A stretch of 64,000 nt of DNA from Plutella xylostella. Its lineage: Eukaryota > Arthropoda > Insecta > Lepidoptera > Plutellidae. How positions within the stretch are numbered: the first letter of the stretch is position 1; each line of letters begins with the position of its first letter. The translations under genes were made by a program, and so were the position numbers. The stretch spans positions 11,604,001 to 11,668,000 of the forward strand of contig NC_063993.1 in NCBI RefSeq assembly GCF_932276165.1, in the 5' to 3' direction. Below the pieces are notes generated by a model. That model searched no databases and had not been told where the DNA came from. It saw nothing but the letters and a program-made list of their open reading frames with translations. Positions 26,111-37,177 of the stretch are shown here, one piece after another.

Positions 26111-27911
26111 GTAACAATATCTGGCATGTGCGAGACAACCATAATCTCATGTTGCAGCACAACAACATTGCCTAACTCGTAAAAGTAAACCCAAGCCAAA
26201 CAAGATGTGCAGCGAAACAAATTGCAACATAGGGGGGTATCCTCTTTCTGTGCTCGGATCCGCAATAAAAGATGCGCTCGCTCGGCGCGCGGCGCACACA
26301 ATCGGTGATGGATGTCCTCGGGCTGATCAATGAACCCTGTGGGTACCTGTCCGCGCTATTCGCATTCGCCGCGAGTGCCCCATTCCGATACTTCTCGGAA
26401 GAACCTCAATGCAACGGGCTTCGATAATCAACAATACACAGACAATTCAAATATAGATCGCAAGTTGCGCGGCGGCTCTTTATAGGGACACAGCTGTTCG
26501 CTTTTTTGTTAAATTCCAGTGTTATACACGTAAATATCTCTGTTCCAGAATGTTCGAGGCAAATGTAATAAGATGTGAGCAGCAGCGCAGTGTGGGTTGG
26601 CTAATGCAGCAAACCAGACACTGCGACTTGATACAATCTTCTTGGGCAGTAATTTACTTGACTGCACACATTACTATCATAATGATTATCTTATAATAAT
26701 CTATTCATAATGTCTAATGGTATAACCTCTATATATTTATTTACAGTCTATTATGTAATATATTCAATGTGTCTGTATTTTATTTATTCTTATTATTATT
26801 GAGTGACATTAAAATTTCGTACTTCAATTTTTTGTAGACCTTATAACATACATAGTTTTTCCTGTATACTTCGTAGACAATAAATACGAAACATTATATT
26901 GTATGACTTTAGGACGTATGAATGAACAATAATAATGTTGGCTTCCATAAATAACTAAAACCAAGTTACATCGATGACGAGGACGTGACAACATCATCTC
27001 GAGGTGAGATATTGACTCGCCATCACCTCCGCGGCCATCGCGGTAACTACGGGCTACAGGTTACTCGGCCCTGCGATGTTCCATCTACACCACTCGACTC
27101 GCCTAGACAAATAACAAACACAATTTGCGAATTGTCTATTAATACTCATTTGAAATTGCCTAATCGATGATCTGTGTTCAAGGTTAACGACTGACTCTCG
27201 TGGTTTACCTACTAACGATCAACTAAATGTTGCTAAAATTGGAAACTATCAAGGTTGACTATTTAAAGTCAAACAACCTATACTTTTAAACATCACAACA
27301 ATAATGATCAAGCTCTAAGCGTGGATGCATCTTACTTGTACTGTAGCTAGCCTAACACGAACATTAAAACTTCGTAAAGATAGCCTTGACTAGGTATGTT
27401 TTAGTTGACATTTTACGTAAACGTACAGCTTTTCTTTTCATTAACACTGATATAGATTTGGTTGAAAGTTATCAACAAAGTTAGCAATAAAGATTTAGAC
27501 TCTTATTTGTAATGAATGAATAACGGATGCTCTAAGCTAAGAGATCCTTTTTTCATAACCACTTCCTTCCCCGCATTGACTTATTTTGAATTGAGAAACA
27601 AAGTCAGTTCCAAAAGCAGATAATAAATAATTCTACAAATAGAGAAGATTTTACCTGTGCCATCGGCAAAAAACTGGGACTCTTAAAGATAACAATAACG
27701 AAATTGTAAGAACAATTGAACGAGGTCAAGTTAAATCTCAACGGGGGAGCAAAATACACTGACGTTCCTGCAACACGCGTTTACTGACAGGAAATTACAG
27801 TAATCGCCGGCTTAAACCAACACCAATAGAATTTAGCAAAATGGTAGATAGGTAGTATGAAAAGGATTAGCCTAAGCCTCCACCAGTATATTCGGGCATC
27901 GAGGGACTTAC
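26111..27911. other. Non-coding stretch
   Basis: AT-rich DNA with no gene, RNA gene or recognisable transposon. The part 26690-26950 is especially AT-rich. Confidence 0.5.
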
Positions 27912-27961
27912 CACAGGCAGTCCAGCATGGCGCGGGCATGCGCCTGCCAGAGGCCACTCAC
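27912..27961 (-). other. Micro-exon with recursive-type acceptor
   Basis: On the minus strand, TTGTTGCAG is followed by GTGAGTGG, then 50 nt later by a perfect donor (GTAAGTCC). The 50 nt are open and G/C-rich at third positions (VSGLWQAHARAMLDCL, leaving phase 2). An acceptor that abuts a donor, followed by a short segment and a second donor, is the layout of a recursive-splicing exon; an ordinary micro-exon is equally possible. The gene is not identified. Confidence 0.35.
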
Positions 27962-30900
27962 CTGCAACAACGACACATCATCAGCCTGCGTCACGCGTCA
28001 CATTCGAGTAACAGCGGATCTGTCTCCGATTCTCCGCAAACCCGCTACATTTACAACTAAACAAAGAATAACAAAATAAAGGAGACAGTCGAGTTAGATT
28101 TAAAGAGAAAAAAAAAAATTAGGATTGAAGCAAATAACGGCAGATTCAATAATGGCATAATCTCAACATTGGGTCTCAAATTACGTTAACTATTTGCCGC
28201 TTTCCTAAAAAACTGCTTAATAATTTATTTGGCTTTTAAATGAATTGCTTTTATATGGCTATGGGCACGTATAATAATGAAAACAGCTTTAATTTTGTAA
28301 GTAATATACGGAAATTATTAAAATAGATTTTAATTATTTACAGTTATGGTGGTGGGTTTGACTCTGGGTTAAGTGGTGAGTCACAAGAGGCACCTGCACG
28401 CTGCGGAAGGAAGCCGCGGGGGAGGGTCGCGAGGGGAGGGGGGGAGGGGCTCCGGCTCCGGGACACTTCACAAACTGCTCTCGTCAAGTTTCCGGCCACC
28501 GACAAAACAGCTTTATGGAACAATTCAATAAATTCCCGCGACAATTTTATTTTATACAAGCGGCATCGGCATGCGGCAAGACTTGGTTATTCTATTCAGA
28601 TATTGCACTGTTTGATTTGTTTTGCAGTACACTCAAGTATTCTTCGTTCTCGAAATAATAAGAGACGGGGGTTCGACTACGCAAAATATGTACGTTTTAT
28701 TAAGCAATACAATTCCTACTTTAGTACAAACATTTTGTGTTAAATCCACGATTTTGTAGCTAAGACAGTAAATTGAGTCTGCTTTAAAATGTAGGGTAGC
28801 TTAGGCCTAAGTATATTTTTTTGTGATGTTTGAGTAGGAAGTGGATTTAGATAGATTGAGACTCAGAAGGATTTATCACAGCCCCCAAACCTTCGATCTG
28901 AGCCCGACCCGCTCTGAACTTTATCGCGATATTGCGCTATAAATCCACGCTTAACCTACACGCGCTCGTAAACTGAGCGGAAATTGACGAATCGCTCCAC
29001 GCGGCTTGAACCGGAGCTCGCTCCACGTTGCCAATACGAATTGAAAATTTATTGCCTGAATCGAGGGAACTGTCGTCAACTCGTCACCCGCTCGGCCTGT
29101 CCACAGTCAACAAGCATACATAAAACAGCACACTCCGGGAAAGGTTACACAAACTTCAAGTGAATGATCGCCACGGACGGGAGCAATAACTAACGACTCA
29201 GCTGCGTCGTGAAGCGGCAATCAACTCTGCGGAAGATGCATTCACTGCAGAACTCCTCACAACAACATCGTAATTACAGTAATGAGGGCGTAATTACTGC
29301 TAACTATCAACCCACTTAACATACTGCGCATTTTCAGCAGGGCTGCCCTTGAAAATGCTGGAAAGAAAACAAACTCTGCGTCTTTCATGTATGTCACCTC
29401 TCGTTACAAGGTAAATAACTTGTTATAACTAGTATTGATGATTGAAGTATGTATTGAGGAGCAGCATGGAGCGTGGGCGGGCTCGTCCTGCTGCAGAGTG
29501 GCGCAGAGAGCGCGGCGCACTGCGGGCCGCACTTGGCACCCAACGTGGGCCTGATACACGCTCATTTATCAGCTTTTGTCGGTATATTTGGTTTAATCAT
29601 AAGTATAAATTTACCTCCTCATAAACCTATTAAATTACAAATGCAAATTAAACATACAAAGCAATACCGAACCGGAATATAACTTCCCGGTGAATTTTGA
29701 GAAACAAACAATGGATTTATTGTATCTCTACAGCAGCATTTCGCAATAACTTTGGTGAAGTACGAGACCCGTACTTGTGACTCATTAAAATAAACGTGGA
29801 AGTTTATCGCATTATGTGGCGAGACGGCGGCGGCGGCGGCGGGTGTGAGCACCATTGTGTGTCCAGCAGGATACTGCACGCACCAGCATCGGCCTCCATG
29901 AAGTCGTTAAGATATTTACTTTTACTCAATCAATCAAAAAATATAGAATTTACTAAAACTCTATCGAAAATAAAACATGTTAGGTGCATGTTTAAGTAAC
30001 TGGAGCATCGTTTCGTTGGTGGCAGTAGTTGGGACTCCAGGCTCTCCACACAAAGAGTGGGACTGGGCTGGTTGCTACGTAAATATGAGTCACATTTACA
30101 TTTACTGGTCTCGTAATACTTGGGTCTTATGTGTGTGGGGTTAGAGCTCAGGATGGCTCGGCAGCGGCCGTCAGCTGTGTAAGCGAATACCCGACACAAT
30201 GCCACTGAAGTTTCGTGGACGCGTCGAGTTACTATTGTTTTGAAACTGAACAGAAAAATGAACTTTTTGTCGCGAGGCCGTCGCAGTGCGTGTTTAAATA
30301 TCCAATATCATATTACGAGTTCACTAACTAACCTTGGCAAAACAATAAAATATAAGTAACTTATCCCGTCATCAAATATTGTTTTATGAAGTACTTCTTA
30401 ACAGACCAACACATATTAAGTGGTTATAGATGGTAAAAATATTAAGATTAATCTATGTATAATTTTAACAAATGATGATGAATTTCTGAAAGAAAGGGTA
30501 GATTTAAAAAAAACTTATTTTTCTGACTGTGGCCTGTGTCTAATCTTCAAAGGTAACAACGGGTAATATGGTTTTATTTAAGTACCTACTTCATATTTTA
30601 TTGAACTTTTCGTAATTAAGTACAGAAATATTTATTTAAATGATCGAATTATAGATAATACTTAATAGATTTGTTAAGGTACCTACTCAACAAAATCGAA
30701 ATGGATTCACAGCACTGACAGCTAGCGCCACCTAGCGTATTCGTGCCAAACTACGCTGTATCTCACTCAGCTAACTCAGCACGATCAATCACAGACATGA
30801 AAATAATAGTGATAATGTTATGATAATAGTGATTATTGTACTTTCTAATCGTGACTACTTACTTACTTTGCCGTACTCGTAATCGATCGTATCACAACCA

Positions 30901-32814
30901 GTAGGTAGTAGATTCCTAGCAGATAATTGGAACCACTGATTACAATACATATTTTAATGGAAAATTTCATAACATGACGAGGCCGAGGTGACGAGCGTTT
31001 AAATTTACTTAAACAAACTTATGTATGATGGAAGTCGTGGCGGTATTGTCGGTCATTTCTAAAGTTATGGTTTGCTGGACTGACGTCAACGTGCCATGTT
31101 ACAAGGTTATTTGTTTTGTTAGACTTATTTTTTGTTGAATAATTGTAGCTTAAAATGCTTGTGTATTTACCATTAGCAGTAAGCCCACGTTAAGAAACAA
31201 GTTAATTAACCGCAAGCTTTGAAATCACGAAATGTCTATCTAATTTTAAATATTTGACGCAAATAAAAAAGGGGATCGTTACTGTATTTTCCTGGAGCCT
31301 CCCCCCTTTAAGGGGAGGCGCTGACTCAATGAAAGCCTGCCGCCCCCGCCGGCGCAAAGTGAGTCAAGGTCGCAGGGAATGCGCGCCGCATACAGAGCAC
31401 GGTGTCTGCCCGTGTACACCCTGTACATGGGTACATCTGTAGTTCTGTAGCTGCGCCGCCGGTGTAGGTACATCTCTACACCGCACAGACAGCGCCGCCG
31501 CCCGCGGCTGCCAGAGACATTACCGACGGAAGCCATCATTAGCTGTTGTATTTGCTCGAGCGACATGTTCCAGCAGAAAACATATTCTGACTGGATATCA
31601 GTAAAAAATGAATTTCATATCATAGTAGTTCGTACTACATGAAATCTCCCACGTATATAGATGAGTACGTGAAACAAGTTTCCATGTGTTTAAGTATTGA
31701 ACAAAGAAAATTACATGAATTATACAAACAATAATATCCACATATTTGGAGGGAGACGACATCAGTGTTATGCTGCGTCATGTAATCTATTCAGAGTGTT
31801 TGCGCAAAGGCAAAACGTTTTAATGTATTCACAATAAGATAGGTAAATCTGCCGAGTAATTTCGCGCACCGGTTCACATCGCGGACGCAAGGGTGCGTAA
31901 AGCATATTCTATTCTGTCTGAAAAAGGCTAGCGTTTCAAAACTCTACAAGTGTATTTTGTCGTGAGGAAAATATTTGCAGTAAATGCCATGAATGTAAAA
32001 CAGGAGTACATCGGATAAGTTGTCTGTAAAAATGATGTCAGGAGAGCGAAAATCGGGGGCCTGGATTTGGTAAAGTGAATAGTTTGGCACTGTCAAGTGT
32101 CGCGACTATGAACATGTCGTTTCTGCCACTTTTCTACATCATTCAGTGATATTAACACAAACAACGCCGCGGCTTCCTTTCACAAATTGAATAGTTGGAA
32201 GTAGGTATTGTCTGACGAGGACACCCGTACCCGTGTGATTGGCGGTGTCGTCTGAGGCGTGTACAAATTAATTAAGAGACGATTGTTTCGAAACTTAATT
32301 CAAATGTCAAAACTACATTGGATTGTGATTGCCGTAAAATTAGATTCTGACCTACCAAAAAAATAGGGGCTTGCGACAACCTTGCACGCAGCAAAGTGAT
32401 ATTCATAAAATATTCATGTTTTTTATTAAAGGTTTTACATCACCTCCTCCGATGGATTCATCTCAATCAAACATATTTACAGATGACGCGATCCGCCATT
32501 ATCCACAACTCGTAAACTTGGTATCGACTAGACAAGACGGCCAGTGTCTATGTTCCGTGACAAATGGACAAAGACGACATGTTACTTAAAACAGCTTGCA
32601 ATAGAATGTGATGGAATAATGACCTCATCGTACAATCGACCATAACTTAGTTTGGTTCGTGGCGACATCGACACACCACACGACTCGCTGTTTATTAGCA
32701 GATCCTTGTCGATTGTGCTAATACAGTCAGTAGACAAGACATACATACGAAACCACTTAGGTACGCAAAATAGTTAAACGAAAGATAAACATCCAGTAAT
32801 ACCGAGACAGTTCA
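27962..32814. other. Non-coding stretch
   Basis: No gene is supported. It contains a G-rich tract at 28415-28455, a short (CGG)n run at 29824-29843 and an imperfect CCCC/GGGG inverted repeat at 31302-31318. A minus-strand open frame starting at 31566 (MSLEQIQQLMMASV) has a possible donor after 14 codons, but nothing else supports it. Confidence 0.45.
28415..28455 (+). other. G-rich tract, possible G-quadruplex
   Basis: Runs of three to six G separated by short spacers (for example GAGGGGAGGGGGGAGGGG). It can form a G-quadruplex in principle; no gene context is known. Confidence 0.5.
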
Positions 32815-33130
32815 GAGCCGTGGTGGCGTAACGGATAAGACCTCGTGAGGTTTGAGAAGCCGTGGTGTCAATTCCTTGTATGTACCAATTGTAGTAGGAA
32901 CAATTATATCGATAGATAGACCACGTGCTTCAAATGTAAAGTGAAATATAATGTTGAAATTTGAACAGTGCACATAATCATAGATGTGTGAACTAACAAC
33001 CCACCAACTACCAGTGGACAACCGTGGTGAACGCACTTTAAACCCTAAGGGCAATATGCTCAAAGATTCCATTCGAGTAAGCCAGGTGCGGGCACTAACA
33101 CCTCCGCAGAAAATATAATAGAATAAACGG
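32815..33130 (+). mobile_element. tRNA-derived SINE
   Basis: The head reads GTGGTGGCGTAACGGATAAG, an RNA polymerase III A box, followed about 40 nt later by a degenerate B box (GTGGTGTCAATTCC). The body carries 'aagggcaatatgctcaaaga' and 'caggtgcgggcactaacacc', which I recognise from moth SINEs of the HaSE type; the tail is A-rich. The 136-codon open frame on the opposite strand is incidental. Confidence 0.7.
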
Positions 33131-33722
33131 AATGCATCGATTGGATTTTGGCAATATTGGGCCACTACCAAAAACGAATATCTGCAAGTGTCTGCAATAT
33201 GATAAAAGTCAATGTCTAACAATTCGGTAGCAGCAGTAAAATATGCATCGTTAGTCGAGAGGGGGTGGAGTGTGGATCTACCGGAGAGGCATTATTTAAG
33301 GCCGGCTGGCTGCGGGGCCAAGGTCGCGCCAGTGCATCTGGGATATAGTTAGGTGCAATCTCAACAACTTATTTATAGAACTTCGTATAAACACAATACC
33401 GAATACGAATGTAAAACTATTGGCATGGCAACAAAATGAACATCATGTATGTGTATGTAGTATGTATGTAAGCTCTAGAAAAATAGGACTATGAAGGTGT
33501 TTGGCATATAGAGATTCCTCACAGTAGCATGATATTGAGGCTTGTCGGCACTCGAGCTTACTTCGAGGTGTCTGGTGACATGTCCCAGCGCTGGGAGGCT
33601 CCGATAAGTGCAGGCGTGAGCGGCGGCGCTCACTTCACACCTGCTCGACAAAACGCTGACGACAAGTGTGCGCCGCGCCGCCCGCTCACTAAACATAAGG
33701 GGGATTTTGCAACATGCTCTAC
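33131..33722. other. Non-coding gap before the DIRS element
   Basis: About 590 bp with no supported gene; short GC-rich patches at 33255-33335 and 33600-33690. The pre-insertion sequence of the DIRS target ends at ...GCTCTAC. Confidence 0.5.
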
Positions 33723-33786
33723 TTGAAGATCAAACGAACTTACCAAGTGAAGTTCGATCATAATTATGTGAGCAGCTTCATTCGAT

Positions 33787-33949
33787 GCGATTTATGTTTA
33801 CGTATTGTAGTAGCGCCATCTACTGTAGGCCTTGCACGATAGTTTAAAGTTTCTTTTTTTTTTTTTTTTTTTTAAGTTGGCATCTCTGACTGTGTCGTGT
33901 TGGTGACAGGAGGTTATATAAGCCCCTGCTCTAGGAATTTCTCGTCATT
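33787..33949. repeat. DIRS left inverted terminal repeat
   Basis: 163 bp, by eye identical to the reverse complement of 38697-38859, including a 20-nt T run (33854-33873) matched by a 20-nt A run on the right. It contains TATATAAG at 33915-33922, which on the plus strand could drive inward antisense transcription. The outer 64 bp (33723-33786) are not shared with the right end. Confidence 0.93.
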
Positions 33950-34070
33950 TTGTTTAAAGGTATAGCAATTGTAGGGAAATATATTTATTTTATAATCGTC
34001 AAAATATACAGGGTCGGGATGGTTAATTATAAAATAATTAACTTTTCAGTTTTATTTAGGGTGGGTGATT

Positions 34071-34191
34071 ATAAATCGCATCGAATGAAGCTGCTCACAT
34101 AATTATGATCGAACTTCACTTGGTAAGTTCGTTTGATCTTCAATTATGTTTCGCAGCTTCATTCTTAGCGATTTATGTTTACGTATTGTAG
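34071..34191. repeat. DIRS internal complementary region
   Basis: The first part is the complement of the left outer end (starting ATAAATCGCATCGAATGAAG) and runs through GATC and TTC into the complement of the right outer end (AATTATGTTTCGCAGCTTC, ending ...ATTGTAG). In DIRS elements this region is thought to restore the non-identical outer ends during circle formation. It pinpoints the element ends as TT/GAAGATC on the left and CATAATT on the right. Confidence 0.92.
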
Positions 34192-34350
34192 GATGTTTAT
34201 AGCTTCGATTATAGAATAAATATATTGGTATATTAATCAATGTACCGAAGGTATGTTGGGTAAGTAATACAATAAGTACTTATTTTTATGTAATCAACAT
34301 TTATTACAGTAATCATCTTAGTAGGTAAGTACATCATATTATTATTACAA

Positions 34351-35262
34351 TCATTCTACAGAATTAAGAAGTGATTCAGCGAACTGATCATCATTAGTTA
34401 CAATATCTTTGTTATAGAAGCGAGCAAAGGCGGAGGATGAACTAGACCAACCAGCCGTCCGTTTGATGACTTCTATGCTTACTCCTAATCGGTTTGCTTT
34501 CGATGTGGCTGCATGTCGTGTACTATGTGCACTAAATATTGAAGTGTCTACACCACTCTGTTGTAGCATATCTTTAATCCAATGACTAATGGTCTGGCTA
34601 GTAACACTAGAATGAGGCTTTTTTGTACTTAGAAATAAGGTTGTCTTGTTATTATTACGTAAAGGTTTTGTCTTATTTAAATACACTTGTAAACAACGAG
34701 CTGGGCAGATTTCTGGACGTGGATTATAGAATGGAAGCCTTAAAACGGGTTGCAGTGAATTTAATTTTGTTGTTTTAATTGTATCCGGAATTTTTATTAA
34801 AATTTCGTTTTGATTAATTACTATGTTATTTATTTTGATTAAAGATAGCGTCTGTGCACGATGTGCAGTCACAAGAGCAAGTAAAGTGAGCGTCTTCTTG
34901 GAGAGGGTTCTCAAATCAAGACTTTCATTGGGATATTTTTGTCCAAGAAAGTTAAGGACGATATTGGGGTCCCATGTTACATTGTATTTGGGATTAGTTG
35001 GTCTTAATTTGAATACTCCCTTCATGAAGCGCTTTAGTCTTTCATCTTCTAAATTATTTCCTAATAATAGAGCTAGCGCAGATTTATAAGAGTTTATTGT
35101 TCCATATTTAGCACCCTTGTCAAATACCTCTGTTAGGAAATGGATAATCACAGGTATAGATGCCTTAGTGTATTCGTAATTATGTATATTACAATAATTT
35201 ATCCAGGCTTTTATTGAGCCGTCATACTGTTTGTAAGTGTTATTTGACAAGGACGCTAGCAT
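34351..35262 (-). CDS. DIRS tyrosine recombinase
   Basis: A 303-residue integrase of the tyrosine recombinase family that would insert the circular DNA copy of the element. An N-terminal core-binding region (about residues 1-100, with YKQYDGSIKAWINYC) precedes the catalytic domain. Visible catalytic residues: first Arg in VTAHRAQTLSLI, the H-x-x-R-H box in SAHSTRHAATSKA, the Trp in TAGWSSSSS and the nucleophilic Tyr in ARFYNKDI. No stop or frameshift is seen. The frame stays open upstream of the first ATG and overlaps the end of the reverse-transcriptase gene, so translation may begin earlier or by coupling. Confidence 0.93.
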   Translation of the reverse strand: MLASLSNNTYKQYDGSIKAWINYCNIHNYEYTKASIPVIIHFLTEVFDKGAKYGTINSYKSALALLLGNNLEDERLKRFMKGVFKLRPTNPKYNVTWDPNIVLNFLGQKYPNESLDLRTLSKKTLTLLALVTAHRAQTLSLIKINNIVINQNEILIKIPDTIKTTKLNSLQPVLRLPFYNPRPEICPARCLQVYLNKTKPLRNNNKTTLFLSTKKPHSSVTSQTISHWIKDMLQQSGVDTSIFSAHSTRHAATSKANRLGVSIEVIKRTAGWSSSSSAFARFYNKDIVTNDDQFAESLLNSVE

Positions 35263-35294
35263 AATTTCGACCGACCTAGGTGATAAAAATTTTT

Positions 35295-37124
35295 TCAGTA
35301 AAGTCTGCCGGATAATCTCGCGGCAGCCAATGTTAGACTGCGATGAAGCGTGTGGGTTGATCTGTAAGGTGATTTTAGGAGGTTAACATCCGGTGGGAAT
35401 TGTATGATTTCAGATTTACATATTCTTTGGAATAATGGAAACCAAGGTTGCGTTGGCCATAAGGGAACAACAACTATTCCTTCTGCTTTATCAGTAATTA
35501 TCTTTTGAATCATTTTTAAAATCATTGAAAATGGTGGAAAAGCATAAAAATTTAATCCACTCCATAGTACAGTAAATGCATCGATAGCCCATGCATCAGG
35601 CTCATTTCTCCAGGTTACGTAAGTATCACATTTAGCATTACAACGGCTGGCAAATAAATCAATATCTGGAATACCTAACTTTTCTTTTATTTTATCATAT
35701 GCGTAATCACCTAATTCCCACTCTGTTTCTTGAAATTTTTTCCTAGATAAAAAATCAGCCTCTCTATTATCTTTAGTGTTAATGTATGATGCAAAAGGTA
35801 TAATTCTACGCTGTTCACACCATTTCCAAATGTCGCGGGCCTCATCATTAAGATGGGGATATTGCACACTGCCCATCCTGTTAATGCACGATATGGCAGT
35901 AACATTATCTATTCTTAGTAACAATTCACAATCAGAACAATCACTAGCAAAAACTTTTATTCCAAAAAAGGCTGCTTTGAGCTCCAATTGATTAATATGC
36001 AACTTTGATTCGTTTTCCTTCCAATGACCAAATGATTCCTGGCCATTGCAATATATCCCCCATCCTGATGATGAAGCATCGCTATAAATTTCTTTTATGT
36101 AATTATTAGTTTTTATATTAGAATGGCCATTATCTATATTATTTAACCACCAATTTAGATCTTCCCTTATGAAATTAGGTAGTTTAATTGTTTGATTATA
36201 ACTGTTATTTTGCAATAAAGATTGAAATTTAACTTGCTCGAATAGTTTTGTATGATACCACGAAAACTGCATCGCTGGACATGCAGATACTAAAAGACCG
36301 ATCATTTGGGCGAAATCTCGCAATTTACAATTACGAATATGTAAAAATCTTTGAACATAAGTTTTTATTTTTAATCTTTTGTCCGTGGGTAATTCCATAA
36401 TCATTTTGTTCGAATCAAAGATGAATCCAAGAAATTTACATCTCTTATTTGGTATTAAGCTACTTTTTCTTCTGTTTATCATAAATCCAATTTCTTCTAA
36501 TATCTTACACGTTTGTTTAACATTTTTCATACAATCATAATAAGTTTTACCTACACAAAAATAATCATCTAAGTAAATTACAGAGATCATGTTCCTTGAG
36601 CGTAAATATTCCATTACAGGTTTAAGTAATTTTGTAAAAACGTAAGGAGCTGTGCATAAACCAAACGGTAAACAGTTAAATTCATAAAGGGTTCCGTTAT
36701 AATTAAAACGTAAGAATTTTCTATGTAAACTGCAGATATTTATAAAAAAATATGCATCCATTAAATCTATGGATGCCATGTAACTGTCTTTTGTTATTAA
36801 CTTAATAGCTGTTCTATAGTCTTCCATTTTAAAATGGTTTGTTGATACAAATTTATTTAACAATTTTAAATTTAGAATAAAACGTTTTTCACCGTTTGGT
36901 TTAGGCACAAGGAAAACGCTCGAAATAAATTCTCCTTCCTCATGTGAACATCGAGAAATAGCATGTATAGAGGTTAGCTTATTGATTGCCAAAACAAACT
37001 CATCATGCTCCTGATCAGATTTTGGTCTAGTTACAGGACAAACATCTTGTATTGGAGTAGATATGAAAGGGATTTTATATCCCGTTATCCATGACAGTAA
37101 CGTTGAATCATCGGTTAATTTCAT
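35295..37124 (-). CDS. DIRS reverse transcriptase/RNase H/methyltransferase-like polyprotein
   Basis: A 609-residue polyprotein counted from the first ATG. Reverse transcriptase (about residues 60-240): ASIDLMDAYFFINI (motif A), FNCLPFGLCTAPYVF (motif B), IYLDDYF (catalytic LDD) and KRCKFLGF. RNase H (about 340-460): YSDASSSGWGIY, NQLELKAAFFG, LRIDNVTAISC. The C-terminal part (about 490-590) has DLFASRCNAK and FYAFPPFSMI, typical of the methyltransferase-like domain of DIRS elements. The frame stays open upstream past the gag stop codon (in-frame reading AGRLKYFHKEW before the Met), so it overlaps gag out of frame; expression by frameshift or re-initiation is inferred. Confidence 0.93.
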   Translation of the reverse strand: MKLTDDSTLLSWITGYKIPFISTPIQDVCPVTRPKSDQEHDEFVLAINKLTSIHAISRCSHEEGEFISSVFLVPKPNGEKRFILNLKLLNKFVSTNHFKMEDYRTAIKLITKDSYMASIDLMDAYFFINICSLHRKFLRFNYNGTLYEFNCLPFGLCTAPYVFTKLLKPVMEYLRSRNMISVIYLDDYFCVGKTYYDCMKNVKQTCKILEEIGFMINRRKSSLIPNKRCKFLGFIFDSNKMIMELPTDKRLKIKTYVQRFLHIRNCKLRDFAQMIGLLVSACPAMQFSWYHTKLFEQVKFQSLLQNNSYNQTIKLPNFIREDLNWWLNNIDNGHSNIKTNNYIKEIYSDASSSGWGIYCNGQESFGHWKENESKLHINQLELKAAFFGIKVFASDCSDCELLLRIDNVTAISCINRMGSVQYPHLNDEARDIWKWCEQRRIIPFASYINTKDNREADFLSRKKFQETEWELGDYAYDKIKEKLGIPDIDLFASRCNAKCDTYVTWRNEPDAWAIDAFTVLWSGLNFYAFPPFSMILKMIQKIITDKAEGIVVVPLWPTQPWFPLFQRICKSEIIQFPPDVNLLKSPYRSTHTLHRSLTLAAARLSGRLY

Positions 37125-37177
37125 CCATTCTTTATGAAAATATTTTAATCGACCAGCGTACTGCGTTACCTGAGTAT

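Noticed and set aside
31290..31566. Minus-strand start-like segment MSLEQIQQLMMASV with possible donor GTAATG
   Set aside because: Weak donor, no upstream or downstream partner, no family; kept only as a note.
32812..33222. 136-codon minus-strand frame
   Set aside because: It is the antisense of a tRNA-derived SINE.
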